In this document: positions 1-7,543 of the stretch, in pieces | How the letters are laid out: every line of letters starts with the position of its first letter | Position numbering within the stretch: position 1 is the first letter of the stretch | Assembly (NCBI RefSeq): GCF_019431375.1 | Contig: NZ_CP080267.1 | Span: forward strand, 3,165,933 to 3,229,932 | Source: Alcanivorax sp. | GTDB lineage: Bacteria > Pseudomonadota > Gammaproteobacteria > Pseudomonadales > Alcanivoracaceae | DNA: 64,000 nucleotides | Direction: 5' to 3' | The notes under the pieces: model-generated | The model's input: the letters and a program-made list of their open reading frames with translations, nothing else | The model's database searches: none | Told to the model about the DNA's origin: nothing | Translations under genes and position numbers: made by a program

Positions 1-561
1 TTCTGGCTGGTGGACCCGCTGGATGGCACCAAGGAATTCATCAAGCGCAACGGCGAGTTCACTGTGAATATTGCCCTGGTGGAAGGCGATACCCCGGTAC
101 TGGGTCTGGTGCACGTGCCGGTGACGGCGGTGACCTACCTGGGTGGCCGTGGTGTGGGTGCCTTTAAAGAGGAAGGTGGTGAGCGTAAACCGATCCAGTG
201 CCGTGCCCGCACCACGCCGGTGGTGATGGTGGCCAGTCGCAGCCACGGCGGGGAAGCGGTGGAAAAGCTGGAAGCCTTTATCCGCGAGGAAGTGGGTGAG
301 GTGGAACGGGCCTCCATGGGCTCGTCCCTGAAGCTGTGCCTGGTAGCCGAAGGCAGCGCCGACATCTATCCGCGTCTGGCGCCCACCAGCGAATGGGACA
401 CCGCCGCCGCTCACGCGGTGGTCACCGCCGCCGGCGGGATGGTAGTGAACACCGCCTTCGAGCCGCTGCAATACAATAAGGAAGACATTCTCAACCCACA
501 CTTCCTGGTGCTGGGGCAGAGCATTGAAGAATGGCGCTTTATTGCCCCGGCGATTGGGTGA
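1..561 (+). CDS. cysQ: 3'(2'),5'-bisphosphate nucleotidase CysQ (5' end outside window)
   Basis: Open from base 1 to the stop at 561, so the N-terminal part lies before the window. The inositol-monophosphatase-family metal motif DPLDGT is at the very start and the second motif WDTAAAHAVV with a following AGG lies about 130 residues later, as in CysQ. The family removes the 3' phosphate from PAP/PAPS in sulfate assimilation using Mg2+. The family is known; the choice of CysQ over another inositol-phosphatase-like member rests on the sequence FWLVDPLDGTKEFIKRNGEF, typical of CysQ. The next gene follows on the same strand after 44 bp. Confidence 0.88.
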   Translation, partial: FWLVDPLDGTKEFIKRNGEFTVNIALVEGDTPVLGLVHVPVTAVTYLGGRGVGAFKEEGGERKPIQCRARTTPVVMVASRSHGGEAVEKLEAFIREEVGEVERASMGSSLKLCLVAEGSADIYPRLAPTSEWDTAAAHAVVTAAGGMVVNTAFEPLQYNKEDILNPHFLVLGQSIEEWRFIAPAIG

Positions 562-564
562 ATG

Positions 565-586
565 TCGCACGTCAGACGTCAGACGC
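565..586. repeat. Short reiterated CGTCAGA word
   Basis: The gap after cysQ holds CACGTCAGACGTCAGACG (568-585). A related set of CGTC/GACG words fills the spacer before waaA at 56892-56930. Function unknown; it resembles one of the arm words of the intergenic repeats described elsewhere, but has no core hairpin here. Confidence 0.4.
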
Positions 587-605
587 AAAAAACCAAGGAG
601 TTTCC

Positions 606-1490
606 ATGAGCACAATGCGTGAGCTGCGATTTGTCAGCGATGGCCAGTCCTGCCGGGGGGATCTGTATCTGCCCGAGGGTGACGGTCCCTTTCTGACGGT
701 GGTCATGGGCCACGGTTTTGGGCTGACCAAGGCCTGTGGGCTGCAGCCGTTTCGTGATGCCTTTTTAAAGGCCGGCTATGCGGTGTTTCTGTTCGACTAC
801 CGGCACTTTGGTGAAAGCGAGGGGATGCCGCGCCAGGTGTTGTTGCCCAACCGGGAAGTGGCGGATTGGCAGGCGGCGCTGGCCTGTGTGCGCAAGCAGC
901 AGGAAGTGGATAACCAGCGCATCGTGTTGTGGGGCACGTCCTTTGGCGGCGGGCTGGTTACCGCCGTGGCAGCCAGAGAGCCGGACGTGGCCGGCATTAT
1001 CGCCCAGTGCCCGATGATGGATGGTCTGGCATCGGTACTGGAAGTAGTGCGCTACGCGGGTATTGGTCAGGCAATGAAAATGACCGGGCTGGGGCTCTGG
1101 GATGTGATCAGCAGTCTGCTGGGTCTGGGGCCGCGCATGTTGCCCTCCGCCGGCAAGCCCGGGGAGCTGGCGGCCATGTCCAGCCATGATGCCTACGACG
1201 GTTATACCGCGCTGATGCCGGATGGTGTGCCCAATGAAGTGGCGGCTCGTATCGGCCTGGTGCTGCCCATGTTTCGGCCAGTAACCCAGGCGGCAAAGGT
1301 GACTTGCCCGGCGTTGGTGCTGATCTGTGAAACCGATACGGTGGCGCCAGCTTCAGCTGCTGAGAAGGCCGCTGCTGCCATGGCGAAAGCGACGGTGAAG
1401 CGCTATCCGGTTGGTCATTTCGATATCTATCAGGGCGAGGCCCGGGACGTCAGCCTGGCGGATCAGCTGGAATTTCTTCAGGGTTTGTAG
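606..1490 (+). CDS. Alpha/beta hydrolase (S33/dienelactone-hydrolase-like)
   Basis: A 294-residue alpha/beta hydrolase. The ATG at 606 is chosen over an upstream in-frame ATG at 531 because AAGGAG stands 6 bp before it and 531 lies inside cysQ. The oxyanion-side HGFG is near residue 36, the nucleophile elbow GTSFGG near 110-115 (Ser112), then a candidate acid in CETDTVAP and a catalytic His in GHFDIY close to the C terminus. No signal peptide, so probably cytoplasmic. Substrate unknown; in such an organism an ester or epoxide-like compound is possible, but that is inference. Confidence 0.8.
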   Translation: MSTMRELRFVSDGQSCRGDLYLPEGDGPFLTVVMGHGFGLTKACGLQPFRDAFLKAGYAVFLFDYRHFGESEGMPRQVLLPNREVADWQAALACVRKQQEVDNQRIVLWGTSFGGGLVTAVAAREPDVAGIIAQCPMMDGLASVLEVVRYAGIGQAMKMTGLGLWDVISSLLGLGPRMLPSAGKPGELAAMSSHDAYDGYTALMPDGVPNEVAARIGLVLPMFRPVTQAAKVTCPALVLICETDTVAPASAAEKAAAAMAKATVKRYPVGHFDIYQGEARDVSLADQLEFLQGL

Positions 1491-1496
1491 CGTGGG

Positions 1497-1648
1497 AAAG
1501 TTTCAAGTTTCAAGTTGCAACGCGCCATACGTTTGCCCTTGATTTCAAACGCATGAGGCCGCGCTCCAGTCATTGGGCGCGGCCTCATGCGTAGCGGCTG
1601 ACAGCAGCGCTGATCCGCGTTGAAACTTTCAACTTGTAACTTGCGACT
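1497..1648. repeat. Intergenic inverted repeat R1 (core hairpin plus arms)
   Basis: Core hairpin at 1549-1592 (ACGCATGAGGCCGCGC / GGGCGCGGCCTCATGCGT). Left arm 1498-1525 (TTTCAAGTTTCAAGTTGCAA, CGCG) pairs with right arm 1617-1644 (CGCG, TTGAAACTTTCAACTTGTAA). It lies between convergent genes and ends next to the stop of the small gene at 1650. Probably a bidirectional terminator; one of about eleven family members in this window. Confidence 0.75.
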
Positions 1649-1649
1649 C

Positions 1650-1892
1650 TCAGAACGGCAGCAAGGCTACCAGATCCAGCGTCAATTGATCTGCTGCCAC
1701 CAGTGCGCCGGTGGCGATCATGCTCAGATTGATGCAGGGCAGGATCAGGCCGATGGCGAACAGGTTGACCATGCTGGGCTGGCGGATGCGACCGCTCCAT
1801 AGCAACAGGCTGATAATGCTGGCGCAGGAAATCGGTATCCACAGCCAGGAGTGAGAGACGAACGTATCCCCGAAGGCAGTCAGATCGAACAT
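1650..1892 (-). CDS. Small two-helix membrane protein, unknown
   Basis: An 80-residue frame with two hydrophobic stretches (about residues 16-32 and 43-65) separated by a short basic turn WSGRIRQPS, so probably an inner-membrane protein. I do not recognise a family. Support is indirect: the stop codon directly abuts the arm of repeat R1, exactly as seen for other genes here. It could still be a chance frame. Confidence 0.45.
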   Translation of the reverse strand: MFDLTAFGDTFVSHSWLWIPISCASIISLLLWSGRIRQPSMVNLFAIGLILPCINLSMIATGALVAADQLTLDLVALLPF

Positions 1893-2327
1893 GCCGGTAC
1901 CCTTATAATTATAGTGTGTAATCCATCCCCGTAGGCGCCTTCCCCTATGGCGCGCAGGCAGTATGCAGAAGTGAGCAGGGCAGCAATGTGTATGAGGTCA
2001 CAAATTGGTGATAGCACGATAACATTGGATCTCTCGTACCACTTTATTATGAAAATCAACGAGTAATAGCCGGCCGCCAACCCCATGGTCCCCATGCGGG
2101 TAGACAGGCGTTCAGGGAAAGTGGACCCAGTGTTTATGCCGCCTGCGCCACACTGGCCGTCCCTAGCGGCACTTTTTTCCGTCTCCAGGGCCAATTAACG
2201 GCCTGTTTTGGCCTTTTCTCATACCCGCCAGTACGGCTATTCTGTCTGCCAATAAACGGTGCCATTGAATGATGTCAATGTTTTGCACTGCCGAGACCAG
2301 GTGGCCCAAGGGCTGGAGGTAAAAAGA
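1893..2327. other. 435-bp intergenic stretch, no gene recognised
   Basis: Lies between the small membrane protein (leftward) and almA-1 (rightward), so it should hold both promoters. It is less GC-rich in places (about 1985-2070). I could not pick out a convincing operator or a -35/-10 pair. A leftward frame of 104 codons (1880-2194) has no recognisable protein character and is not called. Confidence 0.5.
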
Positions 2328-3827
2328 ATGTCTAATAACCACGTTGATGTATTGATTGTCGGTGCCGGCCTTTCCGGTATCGGGGCAGCTTGCCATCTGA
2401 CCCGCAAGTGCCCGAACCGCAGCTATGCCATTATCGAGCGCCGCGAACGCATTGGTGGCACCTGGGACCTGTTCAAGTACCCGGGCATTCGTTCCGATTC
2501 CGACATGTTCACCCTGGGTTACAGCTTCCGTCCCTGGACCGAGCCCAAGGTGCTTGCTGACGGCAACTCCATCCGCCAGTACGTGGAAGACACCGCAGAC
2601 GAATATGACGTCAAAAGACACATCCGCTTTGGGCGAAAGGTCGTCAAGGCAAACTGGTCCAGTGATGAAAACCAGTGGACCGTGGAAACCACCAATGAGA
2701 AGACCGGTGAGCAGGAAACCTTCACCGCCAATTTCCTGTTTTCCTGCAGTGGTTATTACAACTACGACGAAGGTTACAAACCGGATTTCCCCGGTGAAAA
2801 AGACTTCAAGGGTCAGGTGGTTCATCCCCAGCACTGGCCGGAAAACCTGGAATATAAAGGCAAGAAAGTGGTGGTAATCGGTTCCGGTGCCACCGCCGTG
2901 ACCCTGGTGCCTGCCATGGCCCGGGAAGGGGCCAAGGTCACCATGCTGCAGCGTTCGCCGACGTATATTGCCACCGTGCCGGAAGTGGATCCGATCTCCG
3001 TGGGCATGCGCCGTTTCATGCCGGAGATGCTGGTCTACCGTTTGGCACGGGCCCGTAACATTGGTATCCAGCGGCTGGTTTACAAGCTGTCAAAACAGCG
3101 TCCGAAGCTGGTCCGCCGTGCCCTGTTGGCGGCTGCCAAACGTCAGCTTGGCGATGATGTGGATATGACTCATTTCCGCCCGAGTTATAACCCCTGGGAT
3201 CAGCGTCTGTGTGCGGTGCCCAATGGCGATCTGTTTAAAACCGTTCGCCGGGGTGAGGCCGATATCGTTACCGATCATATCGAGCGTTTCACCGAGAACG
3301 GTATTCTTCTGAAGTCCGGCCAGGAGCTGGAGGCAGACATTATTATCACTGCCACCGGTCTCAATGTTCAGATGCTGGGCGGGGTGGAAGGTACCATCGA
3401 CGGCAAGGCCGTAGAGCCCCGTGAGTCGCTGGTCTACAAAGGCATGATGCTGCGTGATGTGCCCAACATGGCGCTGGTGTTCGGCTACACCAACTCTTCC
3501 TGGACCCTGAAAGCGGATCTGGTCTGCGAGTATGTATGTCGCCTGCTTAATCACATGGAAAAAACCGGCGCCCAGACCGTAATTCCCCGTGACAACGAAG
3601 ATTGCATTACCGATGAGAACTTCCTGGGTCTGCAGTCCGGCTATGTTATGCGTGCGGATGACCGTTTGCCCCGGCAGGGTTCCAAGCAGCCATGGATGGT
3701 GGTGCAGAACTACCTGGTGGATCTGCCGAGACTGCGTTTCGGTGCCATCGATGATGGTGTGCTGGAATTCAGCAACTACCAGCCGGTGAAGAAGAAAGGG
3801 TTGGTGGCGTCCCTGCTCGGAGCCTGA
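2328..3827 (+). CDS. almA: AlmA-type flavin monooxygenase, copy 1
   Basis: A 499-residue class-B-like flavoprotein. ATG at 2328 preceded by GGAGGT. FAD Rossmann motif GAGLSG at residues 12-17, GGTWDLFKYPGIRSDSDMF after it, a Baeyer-Villiger-like fingerprint FKGQVVHPQHWP, NADPH motif GSGATA, and the ATGLN segment. The length and sequence match AlmA, which takes part in long-chain alkane (about C20 and longer) oxidation in Alcanivorax and Acinetobacter; that role is established for the family and inferred here. A second copy lies at 34105. It ends 6 bp before repeat R2. Confidence 0.85.
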   Translation: MSNNHVDVLIVGAGLSGIGAACHLTRKCPNRSYAIIERRERIGGTWDLFKYPGIRSDSDMFTLGYSFRPWTEPKVLADGNSIRQYVEDTADEYDVKRHIRFGRKVVKANWSSDENQWTVETTNEKTGEQETFTANFLFSCSGYYNYDEGYKPDFPGEKDFKGQVVHPQHWPENLEYKGKKVVVIGSGATAVTLVPAMAREGAKVTMLQRSPTYIATVPEVDPISVGMRRFMPEMLVYRLARARNIGIQRLVYKLSKQRPKLVRRALLAAAKRQLGDDVDMTHFRPSYNPWDQRLCAVPNGDLFKTVRRGEADIVTDHIERFTENGILLKSGQELEADIIITATGLNVQMLGGVEGTIDGKAVEPRESLVYKGMMLRDVPNMALVFGYTNSSWTLKADLVCEYVCRLLNHMEKTGAQTVIPRDNEDCITDENFLGLQSGYVMRADDRLPRQGSKQPWMVVQNYLVDLPRLRFGAIDDGVLEFSNYQPVKKKGLVASLLGA

Positions 3828-3832
3828 TCGGG

Positions 3833-3993
3833 AGTTGCAAGTTTCAAGTTGAAAGTTGAAAGTTGCAACGCGAGCCAGGCTGTTGCTAGCCGCCAGGCAA
3901 GAGGCCGCGCCCATGACTTGGGCGCGGCCTCTTGCATTTCAGATTCTGGGAAAGCGTTGGCGCGTTGTAACTTGAAACTTTCAACTTGCAACT
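3833..3993. repeat. Intergenic inverted repeat R2
   Basis: The clearest member of the family. Left arm 3833-3872 is built of AGTTGCAAGTTTCAAG/TTGAAAG words and ends in CGCG; the right arm 3961-3993 is its reverse complement. Core hairpin 3897-3935 (GCAAGAGGCCGCGCCCA / TGGGCGCGGCCTCTTGC). It separates convergent genes and its last base is the first base of the leftward gene's stop triplet. Confidence 0.85.
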
Positions 3994-5225
3994 CAGAGAG
4001 GCCAGTGCAGCTGCACATTTCCCCCGCCAAACGCAAACCGGTGCAGTCGCATGGACGGTACGATGCTCAGCACCGCGCCGTTCTGTTTTGATACCGTGAT
4101 GTGCCAGGGCACGCTTAGTTTGCCCACGAACGTATCGTCATCCCGGTCCCGCCACTGCTGGCTGTTCACGGTTTGCTCCACTCGTGGGCGGCTGAGATAG
4201 ACGGTGGGTGCCAGTCGCTGGGTGACGGTGGGTGCCAGTCGCTGGGTGTCGCTCAGCGGCAGGGATATGCCACCGAACAGCATGGGTTCCTGTCGGCTGA
4301 CTTCGCCGTTGCCATTGAGCTCGCGCCCGAACCAGCCATCTTCATCCAGCCAGAAATAGCGGGCACCGACTTGTGGTTGCCAGCGATGGGGCCGGTAGCG
4401 CACGGCCAGGGTCAGCGACGCCATGTCGCGGCGGAATGCCAGCTGGGCGATGTTTTCATCCAGCTGATGTTGTCGGCGGGTGCGCTCGCCGTGGAGGTCC
4501 GCCTGCCACTGCCAGTCACCGTATTGTGCGCGATGGCGAAGGGCAATACGGGTCTGCCGACTGGATACCCGGTCGCCGCGGATGCGGTCATCCAGCGTGG
4601 CATTAGGTGTGTGGTTCACTGAAAGGGTGGTGCTTGTCCTGGGGCTGTGCTGTTGATGCCACTGGGCGAAAAGCGTGCGGGGCTCGTCAACCAGTTCACT
4701 TTGGCTGTCTGTCTTGTCGTTGAAGTAGGCATTGGGCAGCACCACGCTCAGTTGCAGCCAGCTTCCTTGGCCGTGCAGCCGCCGGGCACCGAAATAGATA
4801 TCGGTGAGGGATTTGTCACTGAACACATCGCCTTGCAGGGAGAGTTGCCAGCGTTGCGCCAGGGTCTGGCGGAAGCCCACCAGCTGGCGGTCGTAGCTGC
4901 CGTCAAAATCCTCGGAGCGCTGAATATCCAGGGTGAAGGCCTGATCCGGATTGTCGAAGACAAAGCTCTGATGGTAGCGAAAGTCCATATAAAGGCGGTC
5001 GCTGGTGAGACTGCCGGCGGTGCCACGAATGCCTTCTTCAAGGGGCGCGGGCTGATCAAGCAGGTGGCGATAGCTGAAGGCGTGGAGAAAGTACTCATTG
5101 TTATAGTCACGGTCGCGGCCATCCACCACGGCAGCCGCTCGCCAGGGGTGGGGGCTATGCCAGTTTTGCGCTTCGCTGTCTGTGACTATCAGAGTGGCGA
5201 GCAGGCAGAAACCAAGCCATCGCAT
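3993..5225 (-). CDS. Predicted outer-membrane beta-barrel protein, unknown
   Basis: A 410-residue exported protein: residues 1-19 (MRWLGFCLLATLIVTDSEA) form a signal peptide. The mature part is rich in alternating polar/aromatic strands (LRHRAQYGDWQWQADLHGER, LAVRYRPHRWQPQVGARYFW) and finishes with QLHWPL, consistent with a beta-barrel although the last residue is not aromatic. No enzymatic motif seen and no family recognised. A perfect 24-bp tandem duplication encodes TQRLAPTV twice near the C-terminal quarter. A role in uptake of hydrophobic substrate would fit the neighbourhood but is speculation. Confidence 0.65.
   Translation of the reverse strand: MRWLGFCLLATLIVTDSEAQNWHSPHPWRAAAVVDGRDRDYNNEYFLHAFSYRHLLDQPAPLEEGIRGTAGSLTSDRLYMDFRYHQSFVFDNPDQAFTLDIQRSEDFDGSYDRQLVGFRQTLAQRWQLSLQGDVFSDKSLTDIYFGARRLHGQGSWLQLSVVLPNAYFNDKTDSQSELVDEPRTLFAQWHQQHSPRTSTTLSVNHTPNATLDDRIRGDRVSSRQTRIALRHRAQYGDWQWQADLHGERTRRQHQLDENIAQLAFRRDMASLTLAVRYRPHRWQPQVGARYFWLDEDGWFGRELNGNGEVSRQEPMLFGGISLPLSDTQRLAPTVTQRLAPTVYLSRPRVEQTVNSQQWRDRDDDTFVGKLSVPWHITVSKQNGAVLSIVPSMRLHRFAFGGGNVQLHWPL
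4201..4248. repeat. 24-bp in-frame tandem duplication
   Basis: Two perfect 24-bp units (4201-4224 and 4225-4248) inside the outer-membrane protein gene, giving TQRLAPTV-TQRLAPTV. A whole number of codons, so the frame is kept. Confidence 0.9.
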
Positions 5226-5289
5226 GAGACATCTCCATGTGCACAGGAGGTAGTCTCATGGTAACGCGGTTGGCGGGGAGAAGCAGTCG

Positions 5290-5481
5290 AAAGCTGCAAG
5301 CCCAAGCTCCTAGCTAGAAGCTAGAAGCTAGAAGCTAGAAGCTAGAAGCTAGAAGCGACAGCGCGGTGGGGCTGGTAGTAAAACGCATGAAGCCGCGCTC
5401 AAGCTCTGAGCGCGGCCTCCTGGGTTTCCGTTCAATACCAATTTCTGGCGCGTTGTAGCTTGAGGCTTGCAGCTTGCAGCT
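5290..5481. repeat. Intergenic inverted repeat R3 with AGCTAGA tandem array
   Basis: Same build as the other intergenic repeats: core hairpin near 5386-5420 (GCCGCGCTCA / TGAGCGCGGC), right arm 5451-5481 (CGCGTTGTAGCTTGAGGC, TTGCAGC words). The left side (5290-5356) includes six perfect copies of the 7-mer AGCTAGA (5312-5353). The right arm begins directly after the stop codon of the leftward nitronate monooxygenase gene. Confidence 0.75.
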
Positions 5482-6447
5482 TTATTTCCAGGGCAGCTGA
5501 TCCATCCGCTGACGCGCGCTGGAGTATTCCTGTTTGAGCCGCTCGATCAGCTCGCTGGCCGGGCCGATCTTCTTGATGGCGCCGATGCCCTGGCCGCTGC
5601 CCCAGATGTCTTTCCAGGCCTTCGAGCTGCCATCGCCGAAATCCATCTTCGACGGATCACTTTCCGGCAGGTCGTTCGGGTCGAGCCCGGCGTCTTCAAT
5701 GGAGCTGCGCAGGTAGTTGCCGTGGACGCCGGTGAACAGGTTGGAATAGATGATGTCGCTGGCGCTGCTATCGACGATGGACTGCTTGTAGCGCTGGTCG
5801 GCGTTGGCTTCGTCGGTGGCAATAAAGGCGGAGCCGATATAGGCCAGGTCCGCGCCCATGGCCTGGGCGGCGAGAATGGCATCGCCCTTGGCGATGGAGC
5901 CAGACAGCAACAGTGGGCCGTCAAACCATTCGCGGATTTCCTGCACCAGTGCAAAGGGGGATTGGGTGCCCGCGTGGCCCCCGGCGCCGGCGGCCACGGC
6001 GATCAGGCCGTCAGCCCCTTTCTCGATAGCCTTCTTGGCGAAGAAGTTATTGATGATGTCGTGGAACACCAGGCCGCCGTAGCTATGGATGGCCTCGTTC
6101 ACGTCCACCCGGGCGCCCAGGGAGGTGATCACGATAGGCACCTTGTACTTCACGCACATTTCCAGATCGTGTTCCAGCCGGTTGTTGGACTTGTGCACGA
6201 TCTGGTTTACCGCAAAGGGGGCTGCCGGCTGGTCCGGGTTGGCCTGGTTCCAGGCATCCAGCTCTTCGGTAATACGCTTCAGCCATACCTCAAGTTCTTC
6301 TGCCGGGCGGGCATTCAGTGCCGGGAAAGAACCAACGATACCGGCCTTGCACTGGGCGATAACCAGATCCGGGTTGGAGACAATAAACATGGGGGATGCG
6401 ACGGCTGGCAGGCGCAGCCGGTCTTGCAGGGACGCGGGTAGCGACAT
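5482..6447 (-). CDS. Nitronate monooxygenase (2-nitropropane dioxygenase family)
   Basis: A 321-residue FMN-dependent TIM-barrel protein. Family marks: ASPMFIVSNPDLVIAQCKAGIVGSF at the N terminus, AVAAGAGGHAG (the His in this stretch is the usual catalytic base), LLSGSIAKGDAILAAQAMGADLAYIGSAF (phosphate-binding end of the barrel). The family oxidises alkyl nitronates; some members have other substrates. RBS GGAGT lies just before the ATG. Stop abuts repeat R3. Confidence 0.85.
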   Translation of the reverse strand: MSLPASLQDRLRLPAVASPMFIVSNPDLVIAQCKAGIVGSFPALNARPAEELEVWLKRITEELDAWNQANPDQPAAPFAVNQIVHKSNNRLEHDLEMCVKYKVPIVITSLGARVDVNEAIHSYGGLVFHDIINNFFAKKAIEKGADGLIAVAAGAGGHAGTQSPFALVQEIREWFDGPLLLSGSIAKGDAILAAQAMGADLAYIGSAFIATDEANADQRYKQSIVDSSASDIIYSNLFTGVHGNYLRSSIEDAGLDPNDLPESDPSKMDFGDGSSKAWKDIWGSGQGIGAIKKIGPASELIERLKQEYSSARQRMDQLPWK

Positions 6448-6558
6448 GGTAACTCCTTATTCAGGGTGAGGGCGCCCTGGAAGGCGTCCGCAGGAGTGAA
6501 ATTACACCTGAAAAAGCCGGTAATTGCGATGGCGGAAAGCGTCGCGTGTCAGACGGGT

Positions 6559-7032
6559 TTATTTATCGCCGCCGTTTTCCTTGGTGTCCCCCTTGCGCAG
6601 TGATTCGATAAAACGTCCGGGCAGGCCCGCAGAACGCAGTAGTGGACGCAGTTGCATCAGCATTTCATGAAGATCAATGACATGGTCGTTGAGCGCTTCC
6701 ACTTTGTGGTCCAGGCTTTCCACGCGCTCGGGCAAGGTGCGCATGCTTTCCACGATGCTCATGGTGCGATGAGCCATCACCAAGTACTCCAGGGCGGCCC
6801 GGACGATGGCAACCATTACCAGCAGGATAAGCGGCGACAAGGTGGCGGTGGCCAGCCCCAGCCATAACGAACTGGAAAAACTGGCGGCCACAAAAAAGCC
6901 CACCAGCAATACCGCGCCGATAATCATCAGCAGGTAGAGCAACGGCAGCAACTGCATGGACAGATAGCGATTGAACTGCCAGTCCACCAGCTGCAGGACT
7001 TTTGATTGATTCAGTTTTTCCTTGTTGAGCAT
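6559..7032 (-). CDS. DUF4282-like small membrane protein
   Basis: 157 residues if begun at the ATG at 7032 (a GTG at 7038 would add two). Two hydrophobic segments at about residues 27-50 and 57-80 flank a short linker, followed by a region likely helical or coiled (MRTLPERVESLDHKVEALNDHVIDLHEML) and a charged tail. The layout fits DUF4282 proteins, whose function is unknown; that assignment is by pattern only. Confidence 0.6.
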   Translation of the reverse strand: MLNKEKLNQSKVLQLVDWQFNRYLSMQLLPLLYLLMIIGAVLLVGFFVAASFSSSLWLGLATATLSPLILLVMVAIVRAALEYLVMAHRTMSIVESMRTLPERVESLDHKVEALNDHVIDLHEMLMQLRPLLRSAGLPGRFIESLRKGDTKENGGDK

Positions 7033-7543
7033 GGGCACCCCGATGGCCGTTGATTTACTTCATTGTTGCCGGGTGCCCGGGCTTTTCCTACCCATAGATT
7101 GTAATGCTCTGTTATATGCCCAGTGAGTAGTTGTGGCAGGTGGTAGGTGGCAATGCTAGGCAAATCGTGTCCTATGGCGTCGATTAAATCCGAACACTGC
7201 GTCCGCTTTTGGGGGTGGGGAGTAACAGTGCTGTCTTTGGTGCAGACAATGACTATTCCGGGGAAAGGGAGTGATGCTCCTGTCATTGGATCCAGGAAAT
7301 AATTATCCCTATACATATCAATTACTTAAATTTTTAAAAGGTGCTTTTATTGGCCTGTAAGGGGGGCTTTCCTATTGGCATGCTGACCTGTGAAGGCTGG
7401 GTTGCAGAAGCTATGCTGAACCGAATTGAATCCGAACAAGCATTCGCTTTATTGTATCACTCTTCAATGTAACAGTAGTGCGCGCCAACTGACTTCCAAG
7501 GCGCGAGACATTATCGGCTTTGCCCCATTGGACAGGTGACCTA
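7033..7543. promoter_or_regulatory. 511-bp control region before the hydrolase/SDR/monooxygenase operon
   Basis: No gene. It contains the operator described at 7425-7447 and, further upstream at 7186-7196, a lone AATCCGAACA that matches half of that operator. A candidate promoter is TTGAAT (7426-7431) with TATTGT (7450-7455), spacer 18 bp, so a bound repressor would cover it. Confidence 0.5.
7425..7447. promoter_or_regulatory. Likely TetR operator O1
   Basis: Imperfect dyad GAATCC-N6-GCATTC. The 22 bases 7426-7447 recur at 11602-11623, just before the tetR gene, with only one mismatch. Two nearly identical sites, one before the operon and one before the adjacent regulator, are what a TetR-type autoregulated circuit predicts. 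Confidence 0.72.

Noticed and set aside
1880..2194. 104-codon leftward frame
   Set aside because: No RBS, odd composition, overlaps the better-supported small membrane gene.
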